Of a stretch of 64,000 bases of DNA, positions 17,042 to 25,466 are shown one piece after another. The notes under the pieces are model-generated. The model was given only the letters and a program-made list of their open reading frames with translations. It ran no database searches and was not told where the DNA came from. This DNA is from Opitutia bacterium. Lineage in GTDB: Bacteria; Verrucomicrobiota; Verrucomicrobiia; Opitutales; Opitutaceae. The position numbers were made by a program, and so were the translations under genes. Each line of letters starts with the position of its first letter. Position 1 is the stretch's first letter. Where the stretch lies: NCBI GenBank assembly GCA_947475065.1, contig CANJLB010000014.1, forward strand, positions 27,277 through 91,276. Direction: 5' to 3'.

Positions 17042-18664
17042 ATGAATCTGCCTGCCCTCCGCCCGCTGCTTTTTCTCGCCGTCATTGCCGCCGCCTGCAC
17101 CTCTGCGCGCGGGGCCGATGCCGCCGGGGACGCGGAGCGGCTCAGGGCGGAGCTGGCCACCCAGCAGATGAAGGCCGACCTCCGGGAGTCCGACCTCAAG
17201 CGGCTCAACAGCCAGCTCGCCGAGGCCAACAAGCGTCTGGCGGACATGCAGACCACGCTCGTCGCCAAGGACAAGGACCTCGCCGCCCTCAGGGCCCGCG
17301 CTGCGCCCGCGGACGTTAACAGCGCGCCGGCCGCCGAACTGGACCAGCTCCGCCGCGAACGCGACCAAGCCCGCGACACGGTCGCCAGCGCCGAGACCGC
17401 CCGCGCCGAACTGCGCGGCCAGCTTCAGCAGGCCATTGATAAATACGCTGCGCTCCAGTCCGAATTCGCCGCCGCGCAGACTGAAAAAAATTCCCTGCAG
17501 CAGCAAGTCGCCCGCCTCGACGCCGCGCGGGCCGGCGAGCAGCCGCAACTGCAGCAGGCGGCCGCGCAGTTCGCCGCCGTCCAGGCCGAGCGCGACGCGC
17601 TCAAGGCCCGGCTGGCCTCCGGGCAGGGTGAACAGGCCGCGAAGCTCGCGGCCGGGGCCAAAGAGCTTGCGGCCAAGGGCAATGAACTGGCCGCAGCACA
17701 GGCCGCAGCCAAGGACGCCGACGCCGCGCGCGCCGGCCTCGCCGCAGAAAAAATTTCGCTGCAACAGCAGCTCGCCAGGCTCACGGCCGGCCGGACCGAC
17801 GAGCAGAGGCAGCTGCAGGCGGCCGCCGATGCGCTCAAGGCGAGGCTCGACGCGACGGCGGCCCAGGCCGCTGCGGCTACCAAGGAACTCGACGCGCTCA
17901 AGGGCCGGCTCTCTGCGAAGGACAAGGACCTCGCCGCCTTGCAGGCCGCGGCGAAGGAAATGCAGGACGCCCACGCTGCCGCGCTCGCCAGCCAGACGGC
18001 GGTTGAGCAATCCCGGCTTGCCGCCCTTCAGGCGGAGCGCGACCGGCTCAGCAAGGATGCCGCCGCCCAAGGGGAAAAAATTGACCAGCTCCAGGCCCGT
18101 CTTGCTATCGCACCGCCGGCCCTGTCTCCCGCCGGTGCGCCCGACCCCGCCGCCGCGCTCAGGCCGCAGCTCGCCGACTCGGCCAAGGCCGCCGACGAGA
18201 GCACCGCCGCCGGCACCCGCGTGCAGTCCGATCTGGAGGCCATGCGCTCGGCCGCCACCCGCCTGAACAACGAGCTGGTCACCGCCCGCGAACAAGCCCG
18301 CCTCGCGCAGGCCGCGGCGGCGGCGGCGGCGGCCGAAAATCAAAGCCTGAAAACCCGCCTCGCCCTCGCCGACCCGGCCCCCGCCGGTCCGGCGGAGCCG
18401 TCCGCATTCGTGCCCAGCCGGGCGCCGGCCGCCGTGTCGCTGTCGCCCGCGCCCGAGCCGCCAGCCGCAACCATGGCGGCGGCGGCCCCCGCGCCGGTGG
18501 CCGAACCGCGCATCCATGTCGTCGCTGCCGGCGACACGCTGAGCGGTGTCGCCAAAAAATACTACGGCAGCGCGTCACGCTGGTCCGCGATCCTTGACGC
18601 CAACCGTGCGGCCATCAAAAATGCGGATGTCCTCACCGTCGGCACCCGGCTGAAAATTCCCTGA
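17042..18664 (+). CDS. exported coiled-coil protein with C-terminal LysM
   Basis: A 540-residue envelope protein. A signal peptide (about 1-27, [16 protein letters not shown]) precedes a very long alanine/glutamine-rich coiled coil (about 30-430) containing internally similar blocks (AKDKDLAAL occurs twice, QQQ(L/V)ARL repeatedly). A low-complexity Pro/Ala linker follows, then one LysM domain at the end ([17 protein letters not shown] ... [11 protein letters not shown]), which binds peptidoglycan. The ATG at 17042 was chosen as the first giving a good signal peptide; 17015 is an alternative. The AC of AAACTS could be a lipobox but lacks the usual pattern. It probably links the periplasm to the wall; no specific function can be assigned. 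Confidence 0.82.
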   Translation: MNLPALRPLLFLAVIAAACTSARGADAAGDAERLRAELATQQMKADLRESDLKRLNSQLAEANKRLADMQTTLVAKDKDLAALRARAAPADVNSAPAAELDQLRRERDQARDTVASAETARAELRGQLQQAIDKYAALQSEFAAAQTEKNSLQQQVARLDAARAGEQPQLQQAAAQFAAVQAERDALKARLASGQGEQAAKLAAGAKELAAKGNELAAAQAAAKDADAARAGLAAEKISLQQQLARLTAGRTDEQRQLQAAADALKARLDATAAQAAAATKELDALKGRLSAKDKDLAALQAAAKEMQDAHAAALASQTAVEQSRLAALQAERDRLSKDAAAQGEKIDQLQARLAIAPPALSPAGAPDPAAALRPQLADSAKAADESTAAGTRVQSDLEAMRSAATRLNNELVTAREQARLAQAAAAAAAAENQSLKTRLALADPAPAGPAEPSAFVPSRAPAAVSLSPAPEPPAATMAAAAPAPVAEPRIHVVAAGDTLSGVAKKYYGSASRWSAILDANRAAIKNADVLTVGTRLKIP

Positions 18665-18708
18665 GCTGTCCGCCGTTCATGTTTCATCACGCCGCCACAT
18701 TTTTACCC

Positions 18709-19041
18709 ATGCCCACCCTTCCCAACCAGTTCGCCAACGTCACGGTCGTGACCAAGGCCAATGTTTATTTCGACGGCAAAGTCGTCAGCCATTCGGTGAT
18801 CCTCGCCGATGGCACGAAGAAGACGCTGGGCCTCATCTGGCCCGGCTCCTACCACTTCGGCACCGCTGCGCCCGAGCGCATGGAGATCGTGGCCGGCGCC
18901 TGCCGCGTGAAGCTCGACGGCCAGGCCTCCGTTCAGGACTATGCCGCCGGCACCGCGTTCGACGTGCCGGGCCAGAGCGGATTCAGCATCGAGGTGCCGG
19001 GCGGCCTCTGCGAATACATCTGCTCGTTTTTGCCGGCGTGA
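18709..19041 (+). CDS. ppnP: pyrimidine/purine nucleoside phosphorylase
   Basis: The protein is a 110-residue cupin-like member of the PpnP/YaiE (DUF1255) family, which phosphorolyses uridine, thymidine, adenosine, guanosine and others to base plus ribose-1-phosphate. Recognisable segments are [54 protein letters not shown] and the end [16 protein letters not shown]. Length is slightly above the E. coli enzyme (94). The ATG at 18709 gives MPTLPNQF, as in relatives; an earlier in-frame ATG (18679) adds ten unrelated residues. It follows the LysM gene by 44 bases. Confidence 0.92.
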   Translation: MPTLPNQFANVTVVTKANVYFDGKVVSHSVILADGTKKTLGLIWPGSYHFGTAAPERMEIVAGACRVKLDGQASVQDYAAGTAFDVPGQSGFSIEVPGGLCEYICSFLPA

Positions 19042-19121
19042 GGGCGGGGCGGCGGGGGTTTTTTACCCCGGTGATTTATACGGTTGAACCGGCCCGGCCC
19101 TTTGGCACGGTTGCGCGTTGC

Positions 19122-21173
19122 ATGACTACTTCACCCCGTTTTCTGCTCGCCGCCGTTTGGGCGTTGGGCGCAACCGCCCTGTCCGCCCAAACGCCCGTGA
19201 CGGGCGAGACTCCCGTCCCGCTCGCGACCCTGGAGGTGCGTGAGCCACGCGCCGTGGCCAATGAAGTCGCGGCCGGGGCCTCGTTCATTGTGCTCGACAC
19301 CCTGCCACTCGCCCAGCCGGGCGTCGCCGGGGTGGCCGGGCTCGCGCCAAACTTTTCCGTCGCCAGCAGCGGGGCTCGTTCATTCGGCGACATCTTCGCC
19401 GTGCGCGGCCTCACCAACACCCCGTTCTTTGGCGACCCGGCCGTGACCGTCTATCTCGACGATGTGCCGCTCGGCGCGGGGTTCACGTTTCCCACCGAGC
19501 TGACGGGTTTCGCCAGCGGTGTGCTGCTGCGCGGCCCCGGCCAGAACACGCGCTTCGGCCGCGCCGGCCCCGGCGGCGTGCTCCAGTTCACCACGCCCGA
19601 AGGGCCCCGCCTGCCCTCACCGGACGGCTCGCTCTTCGGCGACAGGAGTGAGCTTAGCATCGGTTACGGCAATTATAATGCCCGCAACATCTCCGCCAGC
19701 TCCAACAGCCGTTCCGACAAAGCCGCTTTGTTCGTGGCCGCCGGTTATGCGGCGCGCGATGGCTACGTCATGAACACGACGCTCAATACCGACGTGGATC
19801 CGCAGGAGAGCCTGGCCGCGCTCACCCGGCTGCGCTACAGCCTCTCGGCACACGCCGATCTCACCCTGCTGGTCACCGCCCAGCGCGCGCGTGACGGCGC
19901 GCAGCCGCTCGTCCCGCTCGGCGGCCCGTTCTTCACCGTGGCCCGCACGGCCGAAGGGCGGACCGACATGGACGCGCTGAATGTCGGGCTGACGGCGGGC
20001 TTTGACACCGCCGCCGGCCGGCTGACCGCGACCACAGCCCACACCGACTGGGAACTTGGCCCATACTCCAACGTGCAGGAGCTGGCCCCGGCATTCGAGC
20101 TGGCCAACGACCTCACGCTTCGCCAGCGCCTCTGGAGCGAGGAGCTGCATTTTACCGGCGACGAGCATGCGGGCACGCGCTGGTCGGGAGGCGCGTTGTT
20201 CTCCGACGGCAGCACAAACGGCACGGTGGCCCGCTCCGCGGGCTTTCCGATCGAGGCGTCGAGCTACCGCATCAATCAGCGCACGCTTGCGGCGTTTGGC
20301 GAAGTGGCGATCAAGGCGGGCGACGCGCTCACGCTCACGCCCGGCCTGCGCGTGGAAACCAACCGCAAGGATTTCTTCCGCACGGAGACCGTGCCGACGC
20401 CCGGCACGTCAGCCCAGCGCTCCACCTCGAGCGCGGTGCTGCCCAAGCTCGCCGCCAGCTACACGCTTTCTCCCGGTACCACGCTGTTCGCCAGCGCGGG
20501 CGCGGGCTACAAGCCGGGCGGCTTTTCCTCGTTCACCGGTTCGGCTTCGCTCGCCGCCTTCGGCCCCGAGCGCACGACCGCCTTCGAAGCGGGCCTGACG
20601 CGGGAGAGCGCCAATCACGCCTACACCGCCACCGTGCGGGCGTTTTGGTATGAGATCAAAGGCTACCAGATCGAGCGGTCGTTCACCGCGACCGACTACT
20701 TCGTCGCCAACGCCGAACGCGCCCGTGCGCGCGGGGCCGAGTTCGAGCTGGAGTGGCGGCCTGCGGCCGGCCTCACCGTGCAGGCCGGCTTCGGCTGGAC
20801 CGATGTGGTCCTGCGCCGGTTCACCGCGCCGTTTGCAGTGACGCCGTCCGACGGAAACCGGGCGCCCTACGTGCCGGCCTATGACGCCAGCCTACGTGTC
20901 ACCTACCGCCACGAAAGCGGCTGGTTCGCCGGCGTGGATGTGAGCGCGGCGGGCAGGACGTTTTACGACGAGTCCGAGACCGCCGGGACTGCGCAAGGCG
21001 CGCACGGCCTGCTGGGCGCGCAGTTCGGCTGGGAAAACCGCCGCTGGCGCGTGAGCGTGCATGGCGAAAATTTGACCGGCGAGGAATACTACAGCTCCAT
21101 CACCGCCGGCATCGGCCACGGCACCCCCGGCGCCCCCCGCACCTACGGCGTGCAGGCGACGCTCAAGTTCTGA
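19122..21173 (+). CDS. TonB-dependent outer-membrane receptor
   Basis: A 683-residue outer-membrane transporter. A signal peptide (1-20, ending TALSAQ) is followed by a short TonB-box-like ATLEVREP, then a plug domain with VRGLTNTPFFGD and VYLDDVPLGAG, and a 22-strand barrel ending in a phenylalanine (YGVQATLKF) as required for Bam insertion. Typical C-terminal receptor segments are visible (YKPGGFSSFTGS, FEAGLTRES, RARARGAEFELEWRP). No cobalamin riboswitch or Fur box was seen in the 80-base leader, so the ligand (siderophore, vitamin or glycan) stays open. An in-frame ATG at 19038 overlaps ppnP and lacks a leader-like sequence. Confidence 0.92.
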   Translation: MTTSPRFLLAAVWALGATALSAQTPVTGETPVPLATLEVREPRAVANEVAAGASFIVLDTLPLAQPGVAGVAGLAPNFSVASSGARSFGDIFAVRGLTNTPFFGDPAVTVYLDDVPLGAGFTFPTELTGFASGVLLRGPGQNTRFGRAGPGGVLQFTTPEGPRLPSPDGSLFGDRSELSIGYGNYNARNISASSNSRSDKAALFVAAGYAARDGYVMNTTLNTDVDPQESLAALTRLRYSLSAHADLTLLVTAQRARDGAQPLVPLGGPFFTVARTAEGRTDMDALNVGLTAGFDTAAGRLTATTAHTDWELGPYSNVQELAPAFELANDLTLRQRLWSEELHFTGDEHAGTRWSGGALFSDGSTNGTVARSAGFPIEASSYRINQRTLAAFGEVAIKAGDALTLTPGLRVETNRKDFFRTETVPTPGTSAQRSTSSAVLPKLAASYTLSPGTTLFASAGAGYKPGGFSSFTGSASLAAFGPERTTAFEAGLTRESANHAYTATVRAFWYEIKGYQIERSFTATDYFVANAERARARGAEFELEWRPAAGLTVQAGFGWTDVVLRRFTAPFAVTPSDGNRAPYVPAYDASLRVTYRHESGWFAGVDVSAAGRTFYDESETAGTAQGAHGLLGAQFGWENRRWRVSVHGENLTGEEYYSSITAGIGHGTPGAPRTYGVQATLKF

Positions 21174-21200
21174 ACGCCGGCCCGACCGCCGGATCCGGTC

Positions 21201-22046
21201 CTACGCCAGCCACGCCTCGAACTTCACCGCATCCTCAGGCGTGTCCACACCGATGCCCGGGTCTTCGGTCACGCCGACAAGGATGTCGCGGCCGTTTTCG
21301 AGCACGCGGAGCTGCTCAAGCTTTTCGATCTGTTCGTAGCGGCCCGGCGGCAAGGCGGAGAACTTTTCCAGCAAGTCCGCGTGATAGGCGTAGAGACCCA
21401 GGTGCTTGAAGCATGGGTTGGCGCGCACCCACGCATCGTCCACGTGCCCGGCCCGGTCGCGGGCGAACGGAACCGGCGCACGGGTGAACGTGAGGGCGCG
21501 GCCGGCAAGGCAGGGCGGGGCCGACGGCCCCGCCGCGAGCGTGCCGGGGCTTGCGCCCATGCCACGGCCGGACGGCGGAGCCAGCGGCTCCGCCCTATTT
21601 GGGGCGGGCGAGGCGAAGACGACTTTCACCTGGTTCGGATTGAGAAAATCCGCCGCCGTGAGGAAGGGGGTGGCGAGCGTTGCCATCGGGGTGTCGCCGG
21701 CGATGAGCCGGGCGAGCGCGCGGATTTGTGCGCCGGTGACGAGTGGCTCGTCGGCCTGCACGTTGATGACGCGCGCGGCGCGGATGGTGCGGTTGGCCTC
21801 GGCGAGGCGGTCGGTGCCGCTCGCGTGGCGCGGGTCGGTCATGAGCGTCTGGAAACCGGCGGCACGCAGCGGCGCGGCGAGGAGCTCATCGTCCACGGCG
21901 AACCAGAGAGGCAGCTCCGGCGCCTGCGCGCGGATGCGCCCGGCGACGTGGAGGAGCAGCGGCTGACCGCGCACGGGGTGGAGCAGCTTGCGCGGGAACC
22001 GGGTGGATTCCAGCCGGCACGGGACGATGATGGCGGTCGTCGGCAT
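21201..22046 (-). CDS. kdsB: 3-deoxy-manno-octulosonate cytidylyltransferase with an inserted repeat
   Basis: The enzyme activates Kdo as CMP-Kdo for lipopolysaccharide, confirming an LPS-type outer membrane. The product is 281 residues against a usual ~250. N-terminal nucleotide-binding [17 protein letters not shown] (6-22), ASGTDRLAE (75-83) and VQADEPL (96-102) are intact, as are [11 protein letters not shown] and the C-terminal [13 protein letters not shown]. The surplus lies at about residues 149-182, a Pro/Ala/Gly-rich stretch ([10 protein letters not shown] ... AAGPSAPP) encoded by a palindromic element, in the loop after QVKVVF. It probably protrudes as a surface loop. The gene is divergent from the HPr gene, 68 bases away. 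Confidence 0.93.
   Translation of the reverse strand: MPTTAIIVPCRLESTRFPRKLLHPVRGQPLLLHVAGRIRAQAPELPLWFAVDDELLAAPLRAAGFQTLMTDPRHASGTDRLAEANRTIRAARVINVQADEPLVTGAQIRALARLIAGDTPMATLATPFLTAADFLNPNQVKVVFASPAPNRAEPLAPPSGRGMGASPGTLAAGPSAPPCLAGRALTFTRAPVPFARDRAGHVDDAWVRANPCFKHLGLYAYHADLLEKFSALPPGRYEQIEKLEQLRVLENGRDILVGVTEDPGIGVDTPEDAVKFEAWLA
21512..21600. repeat. double-hairpin palindromic element inside kdsB
   Basis: Two hairpins lie 39 bases apart: GGCGGGGCC-GAC-GGCCCCGCC (21514-21534) and GGCGGAGCC-AGC-GGCTCCGCC (21574-21594), both perfect. A second copy sits in the tatD gene at 23291-23370 in the same orientation and in the same reading frame relative to the host gene. Borders are approximate. 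Confidence 0.75.
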
Positions 22047-22114
22047 GATCGGCGCAGGGTGGGGAGCGGGTTTTAAGGTTGCAAGCCGCGCGCCGTCACA
22101 AACGATTTTGCACA

Positions 22115-22417
22115 ATGGCAACGAAAGACAGTCCGGCCGGCGGCGGCCAGCAGCACGCGCGCGAGTTCACCGTGCAGAACGAGCTGGGCATCCACGCCCG
22201 GCCGGCGGCGATGATCGTGCGCGTGACCAACCGCTTCAAGGCGGAGGTCTTTGTCGAGAAGGACGGCGAGCAGGTGAACGGCAAGAGCATCATGGGCCTG
22301 ATGATGCTCGCCGCGGGCAAGAACTCGAAGGTGAAGTTTCTCGTCACCGGCGGCGACGCGACGGCGATGATCGCCGAGTTGGAGGCGCTGTTCGCCAAGC
22401 GGTTTGACGAGGTGTGA
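22115..22417 (+). CDS. HPr-family phosphocarrier protein
   Basis: A 100-residue HPr-like protein. The active-site histidine lies in [13 protein letters not shown], and the regulatory serine region [13 protein letters not shown] matches HPr Ser46, so it could be a target of HPr kinase. A ~17-residue N-terminal extension ([17 protein letters not shown]) precedes the canonical start of the fold. In bacteria without a full sugar PTS such proteins take part in regulation or in PTS-Ntr. No EI or EII gene is in the window. It is convergent with tatD and followed by repeat-like intergenic DNA. Confidence 0.92.
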   Translation: MATKDSPAGGGQQHAREFTVQNELGIHARPAAMIVRVTNRFKAEVFVEKDGEQVNGKSIMGLMMLAAGKNSKVKFLVTGGDATAMIAELEALFAKRFDEV

Positions 22418-22431
22418 GGCCGCGGGATTTT

Positions 22432-22611
22432 AACGCAAAGACGCAAGGACGCGAAGAGGCGAGGGATGACCGATCGTGGAAACGCGAAGCGCCCGGCTCC
22501 GGTCAATTCCAGAGACCGGAGCAGATGGAGAGCAGTATGAACCAGGAAGCCGGGAAAAATCTGCTGGTCAGATCAGTGAGAACTCCGGCTTGGCTTCATG
22601 GTTTCTGAATT
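22432..22611. repeat. repeat-like intergenic DNA after HPr
   Basis: The spacer contains a degenerate tandem of ACGCAAAG/ACGCGAAG units (about 22433-22460). At 22581-22611 it contains a stretch that matches 31128-31159 with few mismatches (AACTCCG ... CTTGG-TTCATGG-TTCTGAATT). No gene or terminator is evident. It appears related to the repetitive spacers at 25.2 and 30.8 kb. Confidence 0.4.
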
Positions 22612-22653
22612 TAACCTTGGTCTTGGGCTTTCCGCGCTTTCGTGCTTTCGCGA

Positions 22654-23622
22654 TTAAATTCCGAAAAAGACCTTCGCATTCGCCGTCGTCACGGCGGCGA
22701 ATTCGTCGAGGGACACGCCGAAAATTTCCTGTGCGGCGAATTCGGCGGTGTGGCGCACATAGGCGGGCTCGTTGGGCTTGCCACGGTGCGGCACAGGTGC
22801 GAGCCAGGGGGCGTCGGTCTCGACCATCAGGTGTGCGAGGCCCTGAGCCTTGGCGGCGTCGCGCACGGGCGCGGCGCTCTTGTAGGTGAGGATGCCGGTG
22901 AACGAGCCGCGGCCGCCGCGCCGGTTCAACTCGGCGATTTCAGCCGGCCCTTCGGAGAAACAATGGAAGACGACACGCGTCCAGTCCACGCCGCTGGCGT
23001 CAATCATTTCCACGCTTTCGCGGAACGCGCCCCGCGAGTGGACGATGAGCGGGCAGGCGAGGTCGCGCGCGAGCGTGAGCTGGGCGGCAAAGGCGGCGCG
23101 CTGCCAGGCAAAGATTTTCTCCGCCTCGGCGGTTTCCTTCGGCAGGTGGAAGCGGTCGAGGCCGCACTCGCCGAGGGCGACGGGCATTGGGACGGCGCGA
23201 AAATCCGGCTCTGTGGCCTGGGGGTGGAAGGTGACCTCCGGGCGCGTTTGGTTCGGTGCAACCCGGGCGTCCCGCGCGGGTTGCGGCGGGTAGGGCTGGG
23301 CCGCCGGCCCCGCCGCGAATGAGGGAGTGGCTGTGTCCGGTGGCGGCGGAGCGGGCGGCTCCGCCCTGCTAAAGAATGCGGCCAGCTGCGCGACTTCGCG
23401 CTCCCAGCTCGCGCCGACGTGGCAAGGATGCAGGCCGACGGAAAAATGCACGACGCCCGGATGCGCGGCGGCGAGATCGCGGTAGAGCGCCCAGTCCTCC
23501 GACGACGTGCCGACCGTGATCATCGCGCCGACGCCGGTCTCGCGGGCGCGGGCGAGCACCTCGGGAAGCGTGCCCTTGCGCGCCCAGGTTTCGAGGTGGA
23601 GATGGGTGTCAATCAGGGTCAT
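22654..23622 (-). CDS. TatD-family metal-dependent hydrolase with an inserted repeat
   Basis: A TIM-barrel amidohydrolase (TatD/YcfH type; DNase and quality-control roles in relatives) of 322 residues, some 60 more than usual. Metal ligands are visible: DTHLHL (H7, H9), E152 in ALGECGLDR, the later VHSRG histidine, and ETDAPWL. The surplus (about 83-143) is proline- and alanine-rich (RAEPPAPPPP ... AAGPAAQPYPP) and contains a palindromic element like that in kdsB. The start overlaps the upstream carboxypeptidase stop (ATGA), so the two are translationally coupled. Confidence 0.9.
   Translation of the reverse strand: MTLIDTHLHLETWARKGTLPEVLARARETGVGAMITVGTSSEDWALYRDLAAAHPGVVHFSVGLHPCHVGASWEREVAQLAAFFSRAEPPAPPPPDTATPSFAAGPAAQPYPPQPARDARVAPNQTRPEVTFHPQATEPDFRAVPMPVALGECGLDRFHLPKETAEAEKIFAWQRAAFAAQLTLARDLACPLIVHSRGAFRESVEMIDASGVDWTRVVFHCFSEGPAEIAELNRRGGRGSFTGILTYKSAAPVRDAAKAQGLAHLMVETDAPWLAPVPHRGKPNEPAYVRHTAEFAAQEIFGVSLDEFAAVTTANAKVFFGI
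23291..23370. repeat. double-hairpin palindromic element inside tatD
   Basis: Two hairpins lie 30 bases apart: GGCTGGGCC-GCC-GGCCCCGCC (23294-23314) and GGCGGAGCG-GGC-GGCTCCGCC (23345-23365). Each has one imperfect pair. The element is homologous in layout and sequence to that in kdsB, and its translation shares RAEPxAPP and AAGP. Confidence 0.72.
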
Positions 23623-25112
23623 TTCAGATACAGCCCGCCGTAGCGTTCCCGCAGGTAGGCGAGCAGGGGTTGCGGCGAAAGTTCCTCTCCGGTCACGCGG
23701 CGCACCAGCGTGAGGGTGTCGTGCCGGCGGCCTTGCGTGTGGATGTTTTCGCGCAGCCAGCCGAGCAGGCGGCCAAAGTCGCCGCGCGCAAAGTCTTCCT
23801 CCAGGCCCGGCAGGGTGCGTCGCACGGTGGCCCAGAGCTGGGCGGCGACCATGTTGCCGAGACAGTAGCTCGGAAAGTATCCGAAGCCGCCGCTGCTCCA
23901 ATGCACGTCTTGCAGCACGCCCTCGCGGTTGCTGGCCGGAGTCTGGCCGAGCATTTCGCCACAGAGGGCGTTCCAGGCGGCGGGCAGGTCGCGCACGGCG
24001 AGCGCGCCGGAGAATAGTTTTTGCTCCAGCTCGAAGCGCAGCAGGATGTGCAGATTATAGTGGACCTCGTCGGCGTCCACGCGGATGAGCGTCGGCTCGA
24101 CGGCATTGACGGCGAGGTAGAGTGCGTCGCTGGAAATGGCGGCGAGCTGCGCGGGGAAGAGCGCGCGAAAGCGCGGCTCGAAAAATTTCCAGAAGGCCCG
24201 CCCGCGTGCGACTTGGTTTTCCCACAGGCGGCTCTGCGACTCGTGGATCGCCATGCCCACGGCCTGGCCGAGGGCGGTGCCTAGCTGCGTGAGCGGCAGG
24301 CCCTGCTCGTAGAGGCCGTGGCCGGTCTCGTGGATGGAGCTGAAGAGCGAGTCGAGCGGGTTGTCGGCGTCGAAGCGCGTGGTCATGCGGATGTCCGCGC
24401 CGGTGCCGGAGCAGAACGGATGCAGGGACACGTCAATGCGGCCGCGCCGGTAGTTGAAGCCAAGGCGCTCCGTGACTTCGCGGAGAAACGCGCGCTGTGA
24501 TTCCACGGGGAAGCCTCGAAAGAGCTGGGGCTGGGCCGCCACTGCCGAGGCGCGGATGGCCGACACGAGCGGAAGCAGGCCGCGCTTCAGCTCGGCAAAC
24601 AGCGCGGTGATCTGCGCGGCGGTCATGCCGGGATCGTGCCGGTCAATGGCGTAGTCGTAAGGCCGGGCACCCCAGCCGAGCAGTTCCGCCTCGCGGTGGG
24701 CGAGCACGAGGTGTTTTTCCAGAAACGGCGCGTAGGCGGCGAAGTCATCGCGGGCCTTGGCGTCAGCCCAGGCGTGGTAAGCGCGGCTGGAGTGCGCGGC
24801 CTTTTCCGTGACAAAGTCGGCGGGCAGTTTCGTCGCCCGGTCGTAGTCACGCCGCGCATGGCGGGCGGTGACGAGTTCGTCGGCGGAGAGCGCACCGGAC
24901 GGGGTTTCCATCTCCGCGAGCAGGCGGCCGATTTCCGGGTCGGTGGCGGCGGCATGCTGAGTCTCGGCCATCACGGCGTGCTGGCCGGCGCGCACGTCAG
25001 CGCTGTCGGCCGGGAGGTTGACCTGTTCGTCCCAGCCGAGCAGATCGGCGACGGTGCCGAGAGTGTGGGCGCGTTTGAGTTTGGCGACGAGCTGGTCGTA
25101 GGCGGCGGGCAT
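23619..25112 (-). CDS. M32-family metallocarboxypeptidase
   Basis: A cytoplasmic zinc carboxypeptidase of 497 residues, the expected family length (~500). The zinc motif HETGH (H261, E262, H265) is within SSIHETGHGLYEQGLP, followed by the M32 signature AIHESQSRLWEN. Other conserved pieces are DIRMTTRF and GYFPSYCLGNMVAAQ. M32 enzymes remove C-terminal residues with broad specificity. The start MPAAYDQLVAKLKRAH was chosen because the longer open frame upstream is a translation of the intergenic repeat. It is coupled to tatD by a four-base overlap. Confidence 0.94.
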   Translation of the reverse strand: MPAAYDQLVAKLKRAHTLGTVADLLGWDEQVNLPADSADVRAGQHAVMAETQHAAATDPEIGRLLAEMETPSGALSADELVTARHARRDYDRATKLPADFVTEKAAHSSRAYHAWADAKARDDFAAYAPFLEKHLVLAHREAELLGWGARPYDYAIDRHDPGMTAAQITALFAELKRGLLPLVSAIRASAVAAQPQLFRGFPVESQRAFLREVTERLGFNYRRGRIDVSLHPFCSGTGADIRMTTRFDADNPLDSLFSSIHETGHGLYEQGLPLTQLGTALGQAVGMAIHESQSRLWENQVARGRAFWKFFEPRFRALFPAQLAAISSDALYLAVNAVEPTLIRVDADEVHYNLHILLRFELEQKLFSGALAVRDLPAAWNALCGEMLGQTPASNREGVLQDVHWSSGGFGYFPSYCLGNMVAAQLWATVRRTLPGLEEDFARGDFGRLLGWLRENIHTQGRRHDTLTLVRRVTGEELSPQPLLAYLRERYGGLYLK

Positions 25113-25224
25113 GTTGGATGGAGGTTGGACCGGCGCGGGACGTTTGCCAACTGTGGCGGTGAAGGATGCTGGGAACCTGCCGGGGATGGCCATTGACCCC
25201 TGAAAACATGAATGTTTTGGGACA

Positions 25225-25430
25225 CAGCACCAAGCACCGATTGGGCGCGCGACGCGCCTGTCGCTTCGCTCGGTCACAGCCTTTCCGCCTCTCTGTGCCC
25301 TGTGGTTCAAACTTCCGTCCCTCCGTTTCCTGATTTCCTGGCCTCCTGCTAACACAATTCCGGTTTCAGCTTCAGCTTGTCCCGCCTTTCCGCTCCTCCG
25401 GTGCAGTTTCTGGCTTCTGGCATCTGACTT
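25225..25430. repeat. long intergenic repeat, copy 1
   Basis: This 200-base stretch within the 354-base gene-free gap 25113-25466 closely matches 30836-31080. Shared blocks include CAGCACCAAGC, GCGCGACGCGCCTGTCGCTT, TTCCGCCTC-CTGTGCCCT, GTGGTTCAAA and CCGTCCCTCCGTTTCCTG. Beyond it the gap holds T/C-rich text (CTTCTGGC repeats) and no recognisable gene. The opposite strand reads TERSDRRVARP, also present in copy 2. Confidence 0.7.
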
Positions 25431-25466
25431 CTGGCCTCTTTCGATTCCCCTCCTGCCTCCTGACCT

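Noticed and set aside
18305..18335. GCC/GCG repeat in the LysM protein as a microsatellite
   Set aside because: It is an ordinary poly-alanine codon run in a low-complexity linker.
19042..19121. Possible cobalamin riboswitch before the TonB receptor
   Set aside because: Only 80 bases are available; no B12-box or multi-stem architecture is visible.
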